Source: DATEMK01 sp035275625
GTDB lineage: Bacteria; Bacteroidota; Bacteroidia; AKYH767-A; OLB10
Assembly: GCA_035275625.1 (NCBI GenBank)
Contig: DATEMK010000277.1
Coordinates: 1 to 29,088, forward strand
Direction of reading: 5' to 3'
DNA: 29,088 nucleotides
Shown here: positions 5,655 to 12,765 of the stretch, one piece after another
How the letters are laid out: each line of letters starts with the position of its first letter
Numbering within the stretch: the stretch's first letter is position 1
Position numbers and translations under genes: made by a program
The notes under the pieces: generated by a model
What the model saw: only the letters and a program-made list of their open reading frames with translations
Told to the model about the DNA's origin: nothing
Databases searched by the model: none

Positions 5655-7658
5655 ATGCAAAAACGAACACTCATCGCCATCCTGATTTTACTTATTGCAC
5701 TAACAAGCGTATTTGGACAAAATGCAAATACGCAATTAAGCAATCTGAACGCAACAACAAATATAAATTCAGTTTTACAACCCAATGCTTCCGGAACATT
5801 GGATTTAGGAACAAGTACAAGGCCCTGGCGTGATTTATATCTTTCAAAGGATTTATATTTGGGCGGCTTCCGTTTTTTGTCGTACGGAAATAATGCAAAT
5901 GCAAACACGCTGGTTGGTATTTATGCAGGTAATAATTTAACAACCGGGTCTGCAAATACTGCAATGGGTTGTGGCGCTTTAACTTTTAACACTACTGGTC
6001 AACTAAATTCAGCTTTTGGTTATTTAAGCTTAGGATATAATACATCCGGGGACGACAATTCCGCATTTGGTGTGCAGACCCTTGCAAGTAATACTACAGG
6101 TGAATCCAATAGTGCATTCGGAGTAAATTCACTCTTATCAAATACTTCCGGAATCAGGAACTCGGCTTTTGGAGGATCATCTTTATTATATAATACAACA
6201 GGTGAAGATAATTGTGCGTTTGGTGAAAGTGCAATGTTATATAATAATACCGGCCATTTTAATTGTGCTTTTGGAGTGGGTTCATTATCAAGTAATGTAT
6301 CAGGCAGCAATAATATAGCTATGGGTTTTGCCTCCCTGTTCAGCAACACAACAGGACATGAAAATGTTGCCATCGGAGGTTTAGGAGGAAATACAACAGG
6401 AATTCAAAATACTGCTCTTGGATATTCTCTTTCGCTTAATTCTACCGGCAGCAATAATACTGCCGCAGGTTATCATTCACTCCACAACAACCAATCATCA
6501 AACAATTCGGCTTTTGGCGCTTATGCGCTGGAAAAAAGTACTACTGGTTCAGGGCTTGCTGCATTTGGATATACAACATTGAATAAAAACACAACAGGAA
6601 ATGATAACTCTGGCTTTGGTGTGGAAGCGCTTTATAAAAACACAACAGGATATAGCAATACAGGTTTAGGGAGAAGCGCATTAATTAATAATATAAACGG
6701 GAATGATAATACTTCTGTTGGAATGAATTCGCTTCTATCAAACACAAGCGGAGTTCGAAATACTGCAGTGGGAAACTGGGCGTTGTCATCAAATATTTCA
6801 GGCAACAATAACACAGCAATCGGGTATGGCTCCGGAACAGCGGGCACTTTACAAAATAACAGCACAGCCATTGGAAATGGAGCGATTACAACTGCAACAA
6901 GCCAGGCGAGAATTGGAAACACTTCTGTTTTATCTATAGGCGGCCAGGTTGGCTGGACAACTTTAAGTGATGGTAATTTTAAAATGGATTGTAAGCAAAA
7001 TGTTCCGGGATTGGAATTCATCAATCAGCTTAAACCGGTTACTTATCATATTGATGTAAAAGCGCTGAATAAAAAACTAAATATACCGGATTCTATGATT
7101 GATCGCGAAGCCGTTTTGATAAAGGAAAAAATTCTATATACCGGTTTTATTGCCCAGGAAGTAGAAAAAGCAGCAAAAAATATGGGTTATGATTTTAGCG
7201 GGGTGGATATTCCAAAAAATGAAAATGATTTTTACGGTTTGCGTTATGCGGAATTTGTAGTTCCTATTGTAAAAGCATTGCAGGAACTGGATGCAAAAAA
7301 TGATGAATTGCAGGTTCAAAATGATGCGTTGGTTAAAGAAGTTGAAAATTTAAAATCCGTTCTGTACAATGAAAACAGGGTAACAAAAACTGAATCATCA
7401 AATTGGATTCAACAAAATGTTCCTAATCCTTTTACATCAACAACCACGATCAGATATTCCGTGAATGAAAATTGTAAAAAAGCATTTATAAAAATATTTT
7501 CAACGAATGGAAAAGAGGTGGCTTCAAAACCAATCGTTCAAAAAGGAAAGGGCGAAGTCATCATTGAAGCAGGGGCTTTATTTCCGGGAATTTATTCTTA
7601 TTCGCTTTTTATTGATGGAAAATCAATTGATGCAAAACTGATGATCCTCACCAAATAG
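5655..7658 (+). CDS. T9SS fibre protein with YadA-like head repeats and S74 self-cleaving chaperone domain
   Basis: A 667-residue secreted protein. The signal peptide is 1-21 (ending SVFG, mature QNANTQ). Residues about 97-410 are degenerate 17-residue repeats of the form NSAFGxxSLxxNTTGxx, resembling the beta-roll heads of YadA-type trimeric adhesins and phage tail fibres. Residues about 431-545 form a peptidase S74 intramolecular chaperone. The family's Ser-Lys dyad is present as SDGNFK (S438, K443), followed by LKPVTYHI and GFIAQEVE. A coiled coil follows (540-572), then a T9SS sorting domain (585-667, starting NWIQQNVPNPF). Established S74 domains assemble trimers and then cut just before the Ser. 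It is driven by operator copy 3, so it is probably the main surface output of the adjacent two-component system. Adhesion or cell contact is an inference. Confidence 0.88.
   Translation: MQKRTLIAILILLIALTSVFGQNANTQLSNLNATTNINSVLQPNASGTLDLGTSTRPWRDLYLSKDLYLGGFRFLSYGNNANANTLVGIYAGNNLTTGSANTAMGCGALTFNTTGQLNSAFGYLSLGYNTSGDDNSAFGVQTLASNTTGESNSAFGVNSLLSNTSGIRNSAFGGSSLLYNTTGEDNCAFGESAMLYNNTGHFNCAFGVGSLSSNVSGSNNIAMGFASLFSNTTGHENVAIGGLGGNTTGIQNTALGYSLSLNSTGSNNTAAGYHSLHNNQSSNNSAFGAYALEKSTTGSGLAAFGYTTLNKNTTGNDNSGFGVEALYKNTTGYSNTGLGRSALINNINGNDNTSVGMNSLLSNTSGVRNTAVGNWALSSNISGNNNTAIGYGSGTAGTLQNNSTAIGNGAITTATSQARIGNTSVLSIGGQVGWTTLSDGNFKMDCKQNVPGLEFINQLKPVTYHIDVKALNKKLNIPDSMIDREAVLIKEKILYTGFIAQEVEKAAKNMGYDFSGVDIPKNENDFYGLRYAEFVVPIVKALQELDAKNDELQVQNDALVKEVENLKSVLYNENRVTKTESSNWIQQNVPNPFTSTTTIRYSVNENCKKAFIKIFSTNGKEVASKPIVQKGKGEVIIEAGALFPGIYSYSLFIDGKSIDAKLMILTK
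5943..6855 (+). repeat. Tandem 51-bp coding repeats of the fibre head
   Basis: The head region consists of about 17-18 degenerate units with a predominant period of 17 codons, each with an NxAFG-type turn followed by an NTTG or NTSG turn. NSAFG-type turns start at residues 118, 135, 152, 169, 186 and 203, exactly 17 apart. The copies differ at DNA level, so this is an old structural repeat and not a recent expansion. Confidence 0.8.
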
Positions 7659-7677
7659 AATCTATTTAAATAAAAAG

Positions 7678-7713
7678 CAAAAGCCCCGGAAAAAATTTTC
7701 TCCGGGGCTTTTG
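7678..7713. terminator. Bidirectional rho-independent terminator
   Basis: A 13-bp perfect stem (CAAAAGCCCCGGA / TCCGGGGCTTTTG) with a 10-base loop lies between the convergent fibre gene and serC. It has A and T tracts on the flanks, so it can end transcription in both directions. Confidence 0.9.
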
Positions 7714-7728
7714 TTAAAAGATGGGGCC

Positions 7729-8793
7729 TTATGCTTTCACCTGGGCAAATTCTTTCATCACTTCTACCAGGACCTTTACACTTTCAAGCGGCAACGCATT
7801 GTACATGGAAGCGCGGAAACCGCCCACACTGCGGTGTCCTTTTATTCCGACAATTCCTGCGGCTTTTGTTACTTTTAAAAACTCTTCATCAAGTGAATTG
7901 TCTTTGAGAAGAAAACATGCATTCATGGGTGAGCGGTCTTCGGCTGCTGCGGTTCCGACAAACATTGGATTATTGTCCACTTCGCCATAGAATAAATCAA
8001 ATTTCTGTTTGTTTATTTTTTCCATTGCAGGAACTCCGCCAATTGATTTCAACCATTCTAACACATGCATGCAGACTAAAATTGCAATTACAGGAGGAGT
8101 ATTATAAAGCGAATCGTTTTCCAAATGCGTTTTATAATTCAGCATGGTTGGCATTACTCGGTCTGTTTTTCCAACAGTATCTTTTTTAATAATTACGAGG
8201 GTAACACCTGATGGTCCCATATTTTTTTGCGCACCTGCATAAATCAAATCAAACTTTGAGACATCAACCGGACGTGAAAAAATATCAGATGACATATCGC
8301 AAATAACAGGAATAGGGGAGGAGGGGAAATTTTTTATTTGTGTTCCGTGAATGGTTTCGTTGGAAGTTATGTGCAAATAATCGCAATCGGAAGGAATGGT
8401 ATAACCCTTTGGCATGTAGGAATAATTTTTGTCCTTGGATGATGCCACCACATTTACTTCTCCGAATAATTTTGCTTCCTTAATGGCTTTGTTGCTCCAG
8501 GCTCCTTCATCAACATAAGCGGCTTTTGTCTTTAAAAAATTCATCGGGACCATGGCAAACTGTGTGCTGGCTCCGCCCTGGAGAAATAATACTTCATGCG
8601 TGTCGGGAACATTCAACATTTCTTTCACTAATGATTTTGCATTCTGAAGCACCGATTCGAAATCTTTGCTGCGATGGCTTATTTCCATCACACCCATTCC
8701 AATGCCATTAAAATCAATAAGTGCCTCTTGTGTTTTTTTTAATGCCGATTCAGGTAAAATACCCGGACCTGCTCCGAAGTTATGTTTGCGCAT
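7729..8793 (-). CDS. serC: Phosphoserine aminotransferase
   Basis: A 354-residue PLP enzyme that converts 3-phosphohydroxypyruvate and glutamate to phosphoserine, the second step of serine synthesis. It can also act on 4-phosphohydroxythreonine in vitamin B6 synthesis. It begins MRKHNFGAGPGILP, the family's signature start. It carries LQGGASTQF (71-79), which contacts the PLP phosphate, the PLP-binding K190 in YAGAQKNMGPSG, and a C-terminal GHRSVGGFRASMYNA. A frame upstream of 8793 is open for 13 codons but has no family match, so ATG 8793 is chosen. A near-consensus promoter box (TTAATTTG, minus strand, 8828-8821) lies about 28 bases upstream, so serC probably has its own promoter downstream of the ferredoxin and the 8851 gene. 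Confidence 0.95.
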   Translation of the reverse strand: MRKHNFGAGPGILPESALKKTQEALIDFNGIGMGVMEISHRSKDFESVLQNAKSLVKEMLNVPDTHEVLFLQGGASTQFAMVPMNFLKTKAAYVDEGAWSNKAIKEAKLFGEVNVVASSKDKNYSYMPKGYTIPSDCDYLHITSNETIHGTQIKNFPSSPIPVICDMSSDIFSRPVDVSKFDLIYAGAQKNMGPSGVTLVIIKKDTVGKTDRVMPTMLNYKTHLENDSLYNTPPVIAILVCMHVLEWLKSIGGVPAMEKINKQKFDLFYGEVDNNPMFVGTAAAEDRSPMNACFLLKDNSLDEEFLKVTKAAGIVGIKGHRSVGGFRASMYNALPLESVKVLVEVMKEFAQVKA

Positions 8794-8797
8794 AGTA

Positions 8798-8818
8798 GTT
8801 TGAAGTTTGAAATTTTCA
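8798..8818. repeat. Short degenerate 7-bp tandem repeat
   Basis: AGTTTGA, AGTTTGA and AATTTTC are three consecutive 7-bp units in the serC 5' leader. On its own this could be chance. It is listed because the same 7-bp period recurs in other gaps of the window. Confidence 0.4.
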
Positions 8819-8850
8819 TGCAAATTAAGCAAAAAATCCTGAGATGAAAA

Positions 8851-9741
8851 CTATTTTGGAGGGGTATAAAATTCTTTGGGTTTTGCTTTAGGATTTTGTG
8901 TTTTCACATCATATTCGCTGGCATTTCCGATTTCAATATTCTTTAAAAAATTCCATTTACCGGATTTAAATTTAAAAGCATCATAAGTCATATCCGGACC
9001 GTAGTATTCATATTTTCCTTTGAGATCAGGATTGGAAGGGGAGAGGTGGTCAAAAACTATCATCTTTTTCTTTTCATTGTATCGCAATGACATGACTGCC
9101 TGGGACGTATATTCGAAAATGATCCTGTGTTTGAATCCTTTTTCAGTTTTAAAAACGGGGACACCGAATTTTGGAATTTCTTTATTAAGAACCAAAACAT
9201 CAATCACCTTTATTGTCGTTTGCCTGTTATTTCCCCGCCAGCCGAGCAATGTATAAATTTTAGCGCCCTTTAATTTATTTTCAATTATTTTATAATAAAG
9301 CGCACCGTACCAGTTCTTTGCAGTCAAAGATTTTTTTTCAGCTTCTTCAGTTGGCAGAATTGTATCCTCCAGGTTGAAAAGGGTTACTTTATTTAATTTT
9401 TTGTCATACAATTGAACAAAACCAAAATAGGTGTATTTGTCTTTTGAAATGGAGGGCAGAATCCAGGTGTAAATGCGAACTTTTTTATCACCTGATAAAA
9501 GAACAGAGACATTTTTCAGTGAATCAAAAGCATAATTGAATGATGCAGGGTCATGAAGCAGGTCTTCAAAATTTGCCCGGAATAACAAAGCGGAAAGTGA
9601 GCGGACAGAATCAGAACTTCCTTTCAGAATGCTGTCGCCCGCTATTTTTAATTCTTTTTCCTTCTCTTTTAAGTTTACCTGCGCGAATAGAGCAGGGATA
9701 AATAAAAAGGTAAAGAACAGGATGATTATTGCTGTACGCAA
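8851..9741 (-). CDS. Secreted protein of unknown function
   Basis: A 296-residue protein with a clear signal peptide (1-20, MRTAIIILFF through ALFAQ), so it is periplasmic or surface exposed. I do not recognise a named family. The body is a mixed alpha/beta sequence with repeated short strands (RIYTWILPS, YTYFGFVQLYD, YTLLGWRGNN, MIVFDHLSPSNPDLKGKYEYYGPD). It ends in a Lys/Pro-rich tail, and I see no catalytic motif. The only start codon that keeps the signal peptide is TTG at 9741. It lies between serC and the ferredoxin on the same strand, but a terminator-like hairpin at 9805-9832 separates it from the ferredoxin. Confidence 0.75.
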   Translation of the reverse strand: MRTAIIILFFTFLFIPALFAQVNLKEKEKELKIAGDSILKGSSDSVRSLSALLFRANFEDLLHDPASFNYAFDSLKNVSVLLSGDKKVRIYTWILPSISKDKYTYFGFVQLYDKKLNKVTLFNLEDTILPTEEAEKKSLTAKNWYGALYYKIIENKLKGAKIYTLLGWRGNNRQTTIKVIDVLVLNKEIPKFGVPVFKTEKGFKHRIIFEYTSQAVMSLRYNEKKKMIVFDHLSPSNPDLKGKYEYYGPDMTYDAFKFKSGKWNFLKNIEIGNASEYDVKTQNPKAKPKEFYTPPK

Positions 9742-9804
9742 ATGTTATAGAATGAATTTGGAATACTTAACGCAAAGTTTGACATAATTAATACACAAAC
9801 AAAA

Positions 9805-9832
9805 AATCCGCTCATCTTTCGACAAACGGATT
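9805..9832 (-). terminator. Probable terminator downstream of the ferredoxin
   Basis: Read on the minus strand, AATCCG, a 16-base loop and CGGATT are followed by a short T run. It is placed after the ferredoxin stop. The 6-bp stem and long loop make it only moderately convincing. Confidence 0.45.
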
Positions 9833-9854
9833 AATATTCTTTCAACTTCAAGCC

Positions 9855-9884
9855 TCATCCCTCCTGAGGAGGGACAGACCTCAG
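9855..9884. repeat. 30-bp palindromic repeat, copy A (intergenic)
   Basis: It contains the palindrome TCCCTCCTGAGGAGGGA and ends in ACCTCAG. It matches 28 of 30 bases of the copy inside the acyl-CoA reductase gene at 10548. Both copies are preceded at a short distance by TTCAACTTCA. It lies just downstream of the ferredoxin stop codon. Confidence 0.8.
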
Positions 9885-9885
9885 A

Positions 9886-10233
9886 CTAAACGTGCATTTT
9901 ACCTTTCTTCTCGAGCAATTCCTCTTTGCTTTCTCTTACATTCGGATCGTCCACGCAGCAGTCAACCGGGCAAACCGATGCGCATTGAGGCTCATCATGA
10001 AAACCCACGCATTCCGTGCATTTATCAGGAACAATGTAATAAAGATCCATGGAAATCGGAGTTTGCGGGGTATCAGCATCTACTGCTGCTCCATCCATTT
10101 TTGTAAATGAACCTTTAATGCTTGTACCGTCTGAAAATTTCCATTCTGCACCACCTTCATAGATTGCATTATTGGGACACTCGGGTTCACAGGCTCCGCA
10201 ATTGATGCATTCCTCTGTAATTATTATTGCCAT
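9886..10233 (-). CDS. 2x[4Fe-4S] ferredoxin
   Basis: A 115-residue cytoplasmic electron carrier. The first cluster motif is C9-x2-C12-x2-C15-x3-C19-P. The second is C72-x2-C75-x8-C84-x3-C88-P, the spacing of Chromatium/Azotobacter-like (Alvin-type) ferredoxins with a long loop between the second and third Cys. Two further Cys (C92, C93) follow. A 50-residue insert separates the clusters (TSIKGSFTKMDG), longer than in small clostridial ferredoxins. It is divergent from the acyl-CoA reductase gene, an arrangement I recall as common in Bacteroidota, so it may supply electrons to that or a related redox step (inference). Confidence 0.92.
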   Translation of the reverse strand: MAIIITEECINCGACEPECPNNAIYEGGAEWKFSDGTSIKGSFTKMDGAAVDADTPQTPISMDLYYIVPDKCTECVGFHDEPQCASVCPVDCCVDDPNVRESKEELLEKKGKMHV

Positions 10234-10264
10234 AAAATTCTTCTTTTTAAGTTTAATTTTGCCG

Positions 10265-10272
10265 CAAATATA
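10265..10272 (-). promoter_or_regulatory. -7 promoter box of the ferredoxin gene
   Basis: On the minus strand TATATTTG is a perfect TAnnTTTG match, about 32 bases upstream of the ATG at 10233. Confidence 0.6.
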
Positions 10273-10278
10273 AGAAAC

Positions 10279-10310
10279 GTTTAAGGTTTAAAGTTTAAGG
10301 TTTAAGGTTT
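10279..10310. repeat. 7-bp tandem repeat array (GTTTAAG)
   Basis: Four and a half units, GTTTAAG, GTTTAAA, GTTTAAG, GTTTAAG and GTTT, with one substitution and no indels. It lies between the divergent ferredoxin and acyl-CoA reductase genes, just upstream of the latter's start. Confidence 0.85.
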
Positions 10311-10328
10311 TTTTAGTCCTAAAGGGAT

Positions 10329-11381
10329 ATGAATGTGGAGCAAAGAATTGAGGCTTTTGTTAAATTAGGTTTAAGCCTTAAAGAGTTTACTCATTCTTTC
10401 TACGATGATGAGAATTCAGAGTTTCAAAAAATCTTATCACAGGCTTTTATTCACAATCCATGGTTTACCAAAGAAAACCAGGTTATGGCTTTAAGTTCAA
10501 TTTCAGAAATGCTCGATGCGAAAAAACTTTCCCATTGGGTTTCAACTTCATCCCTCCTGAGGAGGGATAAACCTCAGGCCTCACACCCGAAACGAATCGG
10601 GGTTATTATGGCGGGTAATATTCCTGCTGTTGGTTTTCATGATATGCTATGTGTGCTGATTACCGGAAATATTTTAATAGCGAAATGTTCATCGGAAGAT
10701 AAAATTTTGCTAAAATGGATTTCAAAATTATTGGTTGAAATTGAACCTGCATTTAAAGACCAAATAATTTTTGTTGAACGAATGGCAGATATGGATGCTG
10801 TAATTGCAACCGGTTCAAATAACTCTGCGCGATATTTTGAATATTATTTTTCAAAGTATCCGCATATTATCCGGAAGAACAGGAATGCTGTTGCAGTGTT
10901 TTCCGGAAATGAAACGGAAGAAGAATTGAAAAATTCAGGAAAGGATGTTTTCAGCTATTTCGGTTTGGGTTGCAGGAATATTTCAAAACTGTATATTCCG
11001 AAAGGTTATGATTTGGGTTTGTTCTTTCGCTCAATTGAATCATTTTCTTCTATCATGCAGCATAATAAATACATGAATAATTTTGATTATCACCATGCAG
11101 TTTATCTTTTAAATGACATTAAATTCCTCACTAACAATTTCCTCATCATAAAAGAAGACAAAGGTGTTTCAACCCCGGTTTCGGTGTTGAATTATGAGTT
11201 TTATGATGATACGCAATCGTTGAAAAAAGAGTTGGATGATCAAAAGGAAAAAATCCAATGCATTGTTTCAAACCATAATGAAATTGAAAATGCAATCCCA
11301 TTTGGAAAAGCCCAACAACCCGAATTATGGGATTATGCGGATGGGGTGGATACATTAAAATTTTTGTCAGGGCTTAAATAA
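10329..11381 (+). CDS. LuxC-family acyl-CoA reductase
   Basis: A 350-residue protein of the LuxC / acyl-CoA reductase family, NADPH-dependent enzymes that reduce acyl-CoA to fatty aldehyde. Visible landmarks are PKRIGVIMAGNIPAVGFHDML (87-107, the nucleotide-binding start), ATGSNNSARYFEYYF (160-174), RKNRNAVAVFSGNE (182-195) and the likely catalytic C215 in SYFGLGCRN. There is no lux operon here. Stand-alone LuxC homologues next to a ferredoxin are, as far as I recall, a Bacteroidota feature of unknown physiological role. Residues 74-83 (SSLLRRDKPQ) are encoded by a 30-bp repeat that also occurs between genes at 9855. This stretch is probably an in-frame insertion in a surface loop ahead of the nucleotide fold. 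Confidence 0.85.
   Translation: MNVEQRIEAFVKLGLSLKEFTHSFYDDENSEFQKILSQAFIHNPWFTKENQVMALSSISEMLDAKKLSHWVSTSSLLRRDKPQASHPKRIGVIMAGNIPAVGFHDMLCVLITGNILIAKCSSEDKILLKWISKLLVEIEPAFKDQIIFVERMADMDAVIATGSNNSARYFEYYFSKYPHIIRKNRNAVAVFSGNETEEELKNSGKDVFSYFGLGCRNISKLYIPKGYDLGLFFRSIESFSSIMQHNKYMNNFDYHHAVYLLNDIKFLTNNFLIIKEDKGVSTPVSVLNYEFYDDTQSLKKELDDQKEKIQCIVSNHNEIENAIPFGKAQQPELWDYADGVDTLKFLSGLK
10548..10577 (+). repeat. 30-bp palindromic repeat, copy B, in frame within the acyl-CoA reductase gene
   Basis: It is exactly ten codons (S74 to Q83) and contains TCCCTCCTGAGGAGGGA. It matches 28 of 30 bases of the intergenic copy at 9855-9884. The surrounding frame is intact, so the insertion is tolerated. Confidence 0.8.
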
Positions 11382-11430
11382 ACTGATTATTATTCATCCT
11401 GTCAAATTTCCATCATTCCCCGGATTCTTT

Positions 11431-11438
11431 TATTTTTG
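11431..11438 (+). promoter_or_regulatory. -7 promoter box of the 11456 gene
   Basis: TATTTTTG is a perfect TAnnTTTG match, 25 bases before the ATG at 11456. It indicates a separate transcript from the acyl-CoA reductase gene. Confidence 0.55.
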
Positions 11439-11455
11439 AAAACAAAAAATAAATT

Positions 11456-11998
11456 ATGACAGATAATGAATTAGGTATAGGCTCCAGGATCAGGCATCCT
11501 GAATTTGGAACGGGAGTGGTCATTAATGTTAAACAAAAAACATACAGCGTAGTTTTCGTTGAACGCGGCCGCATTGAAGTTTCCAAATCATACAATGCTT
11601 TGGAAGTTATTGAACAGGCAGAGCCTGATACCGATTTAGTAAGCCTTAACCAGATTGAAACCATTCTTACCAATATTATTAAACGCTATTCCGATTTGCA
11701 GGAAACGGTTCCGCTGGGGCAGAAGTGGATGGGAGGAAAAATGGTTCTGTATCCGGGGCAGGCTAATCTTCAGCCCAAAGAAATCCCCATTGATGTTTTT
11801 TTTAATAAGATCATTATGCTTCGTGACCGGTTGCGTGTTATGGAACAGAGAATTAATGCCCATGATAAATTAACGGAAGAAGATAAAGTGAATTTGCAGC
11901 AATATCTTACCCGCATTTACGGGAGCCTCACCACGTTCAATGTTTTATTTAAAAATACAGAAGATCATTTTGTAGGTGATAAAGGGAAAGAGAATTGA
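11456..11998 (+). CDS. Conserved hypothetical protein with N-terminal Tudor/SH3-like domain
   Basis: A 180-residue cytoplasmic protein without a signal peptide. Residues 7-52 (GSRIRHPEFGTGVVINV through FVERGRIEVSKSYNALEVI) match the small beta-barrel found at the C-terminus of UvrD/PcrA helicases and in related Tudor-like domains, with the typical G-x-H-x-x-F-G-x-G-x-V pattern. Residues 60-180 are mostly helical and contain a conserved-looking segment LGQKWMGGKMVLYPGQ. I cannot assign a function. The N-domain suggests nucleic-acid or RNA-polymerase contact, but that is only inference. Confidence 0.8.
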   Translation: MTDNELGIGSRIRHPEFGTGVVINVKQKTYSVVFVERGRIEVSKSYNALEVIEQAEPDTDLVSLNQIETILTNIIKRYSDLQETVPLGQKWMGGKMVLYPGQANLQPKEIPIDVFFNKIIMLRDRLRVMEQRINAHDKLTEEDKVNLQQYLTRIYGSLTTFNVLFKNTEDHFVGDKGKEN

Positions 11999-12035
11999 TG
12001 TACAATTTTGGATTATACGACTATTCCGGATTAGC

Positions 12036-12077
12036 AACTGAAAACTGACCAATAACAAGTAACGAATAACAATTAAC
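12036..12077. repeat. Degenerate 7-bp tandem array
   Basis: Six consecutive heptamers: AACTGAA, AACTGAC, CAATAAC, AAGTAAC, GAATAAC and AATTAAC. The last four share the ending AAC. It lies between the convergent 11456 gene and rplS, upstream of the shared terminator. Confidence 0.65.
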
Positions 12078-12088
12078 TTTTCTCCAAA

Positions 12089-12129
12089 CCAAAAGCCCCC
12101 ATCCGCCTGATGGCGGACAAGGGCTTTGG
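12089..12129. terminator. Terminator between the 11456 gene and rplS
   Basis: The outer stem is AAAGCCC (12092-12098) with GGGCTTT (12121-12127). The inner stem is TCCGCC-TGAT-GGCGGA (12102-12117). A T run follows on the minus strand, so it chiefly serves rplS. The inner palindrome has the same arm-4-arm design as the repeats at 9855 and 10548 but a different sequence. Confidence 0.75.
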
Positions 12130-12150
12130 CTTACAGCAAATGGTATCTGC

Positions 12151-12603
12151 TTACGATTTAACTGTCTCTTCTATAACTTTGGATGCTTTTTTCTTTGCAG
12201 ATTTTGGTTTTGCAGGAGCATCATTTGAATTTGTCTTGGTTTCATCAACCATAACTTTCTTTTCTTCAATACGGGCAGCTTTACCGGAAATATCCCTCAG
12301 GTAGAAGATGCGCGCCCTGCGGACGGAGCCGCGTTTGTTCACTTCAATTTTAGAAATCTTGGGGCTGAACAAAGGAAAAATCCTTTCTACACCTATACCA
12401 TTCGATATTTTGCGAACCGTAAAGGTTTGTGTGGCTGCATGTCCCTTACGCTGAAGCACCACGCCCTGGAATTGTTGTTCACGCTCTTTTGTACCTTCTA
12501 TGATTTTATAATAAACGGTTACTGTGTCTCCGGCTTTAAAATCAGGACGCGAATCCATTTTTACTGCTGCCTGTTCGGCTGCTTTCATTAAATCTGTTTT
12601 CAT
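12151..12603 (-). CDS. rplS: 50S ribosomal protein L19
   Basis: A 150-residue ribosomal protein of the 30S/50S interface. The core holds FKAGDTVTVYYKI, QQFQGVVLQRKG, FTVRKISNGIGVERIFPLFSP and VRRARIFYLRD, all L19 hallmarks. The usual protein is about 115 residues. This one has a further tail of some 30 residues rich in Lys and Ala (KPKSAKKKASK), a common Bacteroidota elaboration. ATG 12603 (MKTDLMKAA) is chosen because the open frame upstream lacks family similarity. It follows trmD by 162 bases on the same strand, as in the classical rimM-trmD-rplS order, and has a terminator just downstream. Confidence 0.95.
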   Translation of the reverse strand: MKTDLMKAAEQAAVKMDSRPDFKAGDTVTVYYKIIEGTKEREQQFQGVVLQRKGHAATQTFTVRKISNGIGVERIFPLFSPKISKIEVNKRGSVRRARIFYLRDISGKAARIEEKKVMVDETKTNSNDAPAKPKSAKKKASKVIEETVKS

Positions 12604-12765
12604 ATTTCTTTGGCTATTTAAAATCCCTTTTTTGGAAAGGGACTGCAAGTTTACGGAATTTTGGGTTTTGCGGGTAATTGTCTGAAAAATATTTTTTGCA
12701 AGCCTTAAGCCCAAAGCCCGGAGACTATTGCTGAGGCTTTTTGCCCGGAACTGCTGACTCCCGGC

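Noticed and set aside
5943..6855. Regular 51-bp repeats that could suggest a CRISPR-like array
   Set aside because: They lie within one long open frame, have no identical repeat units or unique spacers, and encode a 17-residue structural protein repeat.
6020..7024. Minus-strand open frames of 117 and 130 residues
   Set aside because: They mirror the repetitive fibre gene on the plus strand, with no promoter and biased composition caused by the repeats.
10279..10310. Tandem GTTTAAG units as a possible CRISPR or iteron origin
   Set aside because: The units are 7 bp with no spacers, no replication gene is nearby, and similar arrays occur in several unrelated gaps.
12604..12714. 37-residue N-terminal extension of ribosomal protein L19
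   Set aside because: L19 starts at MKTDLMKAA. The upstream stretch is a normal trmD-rplS gap that happens to be open.
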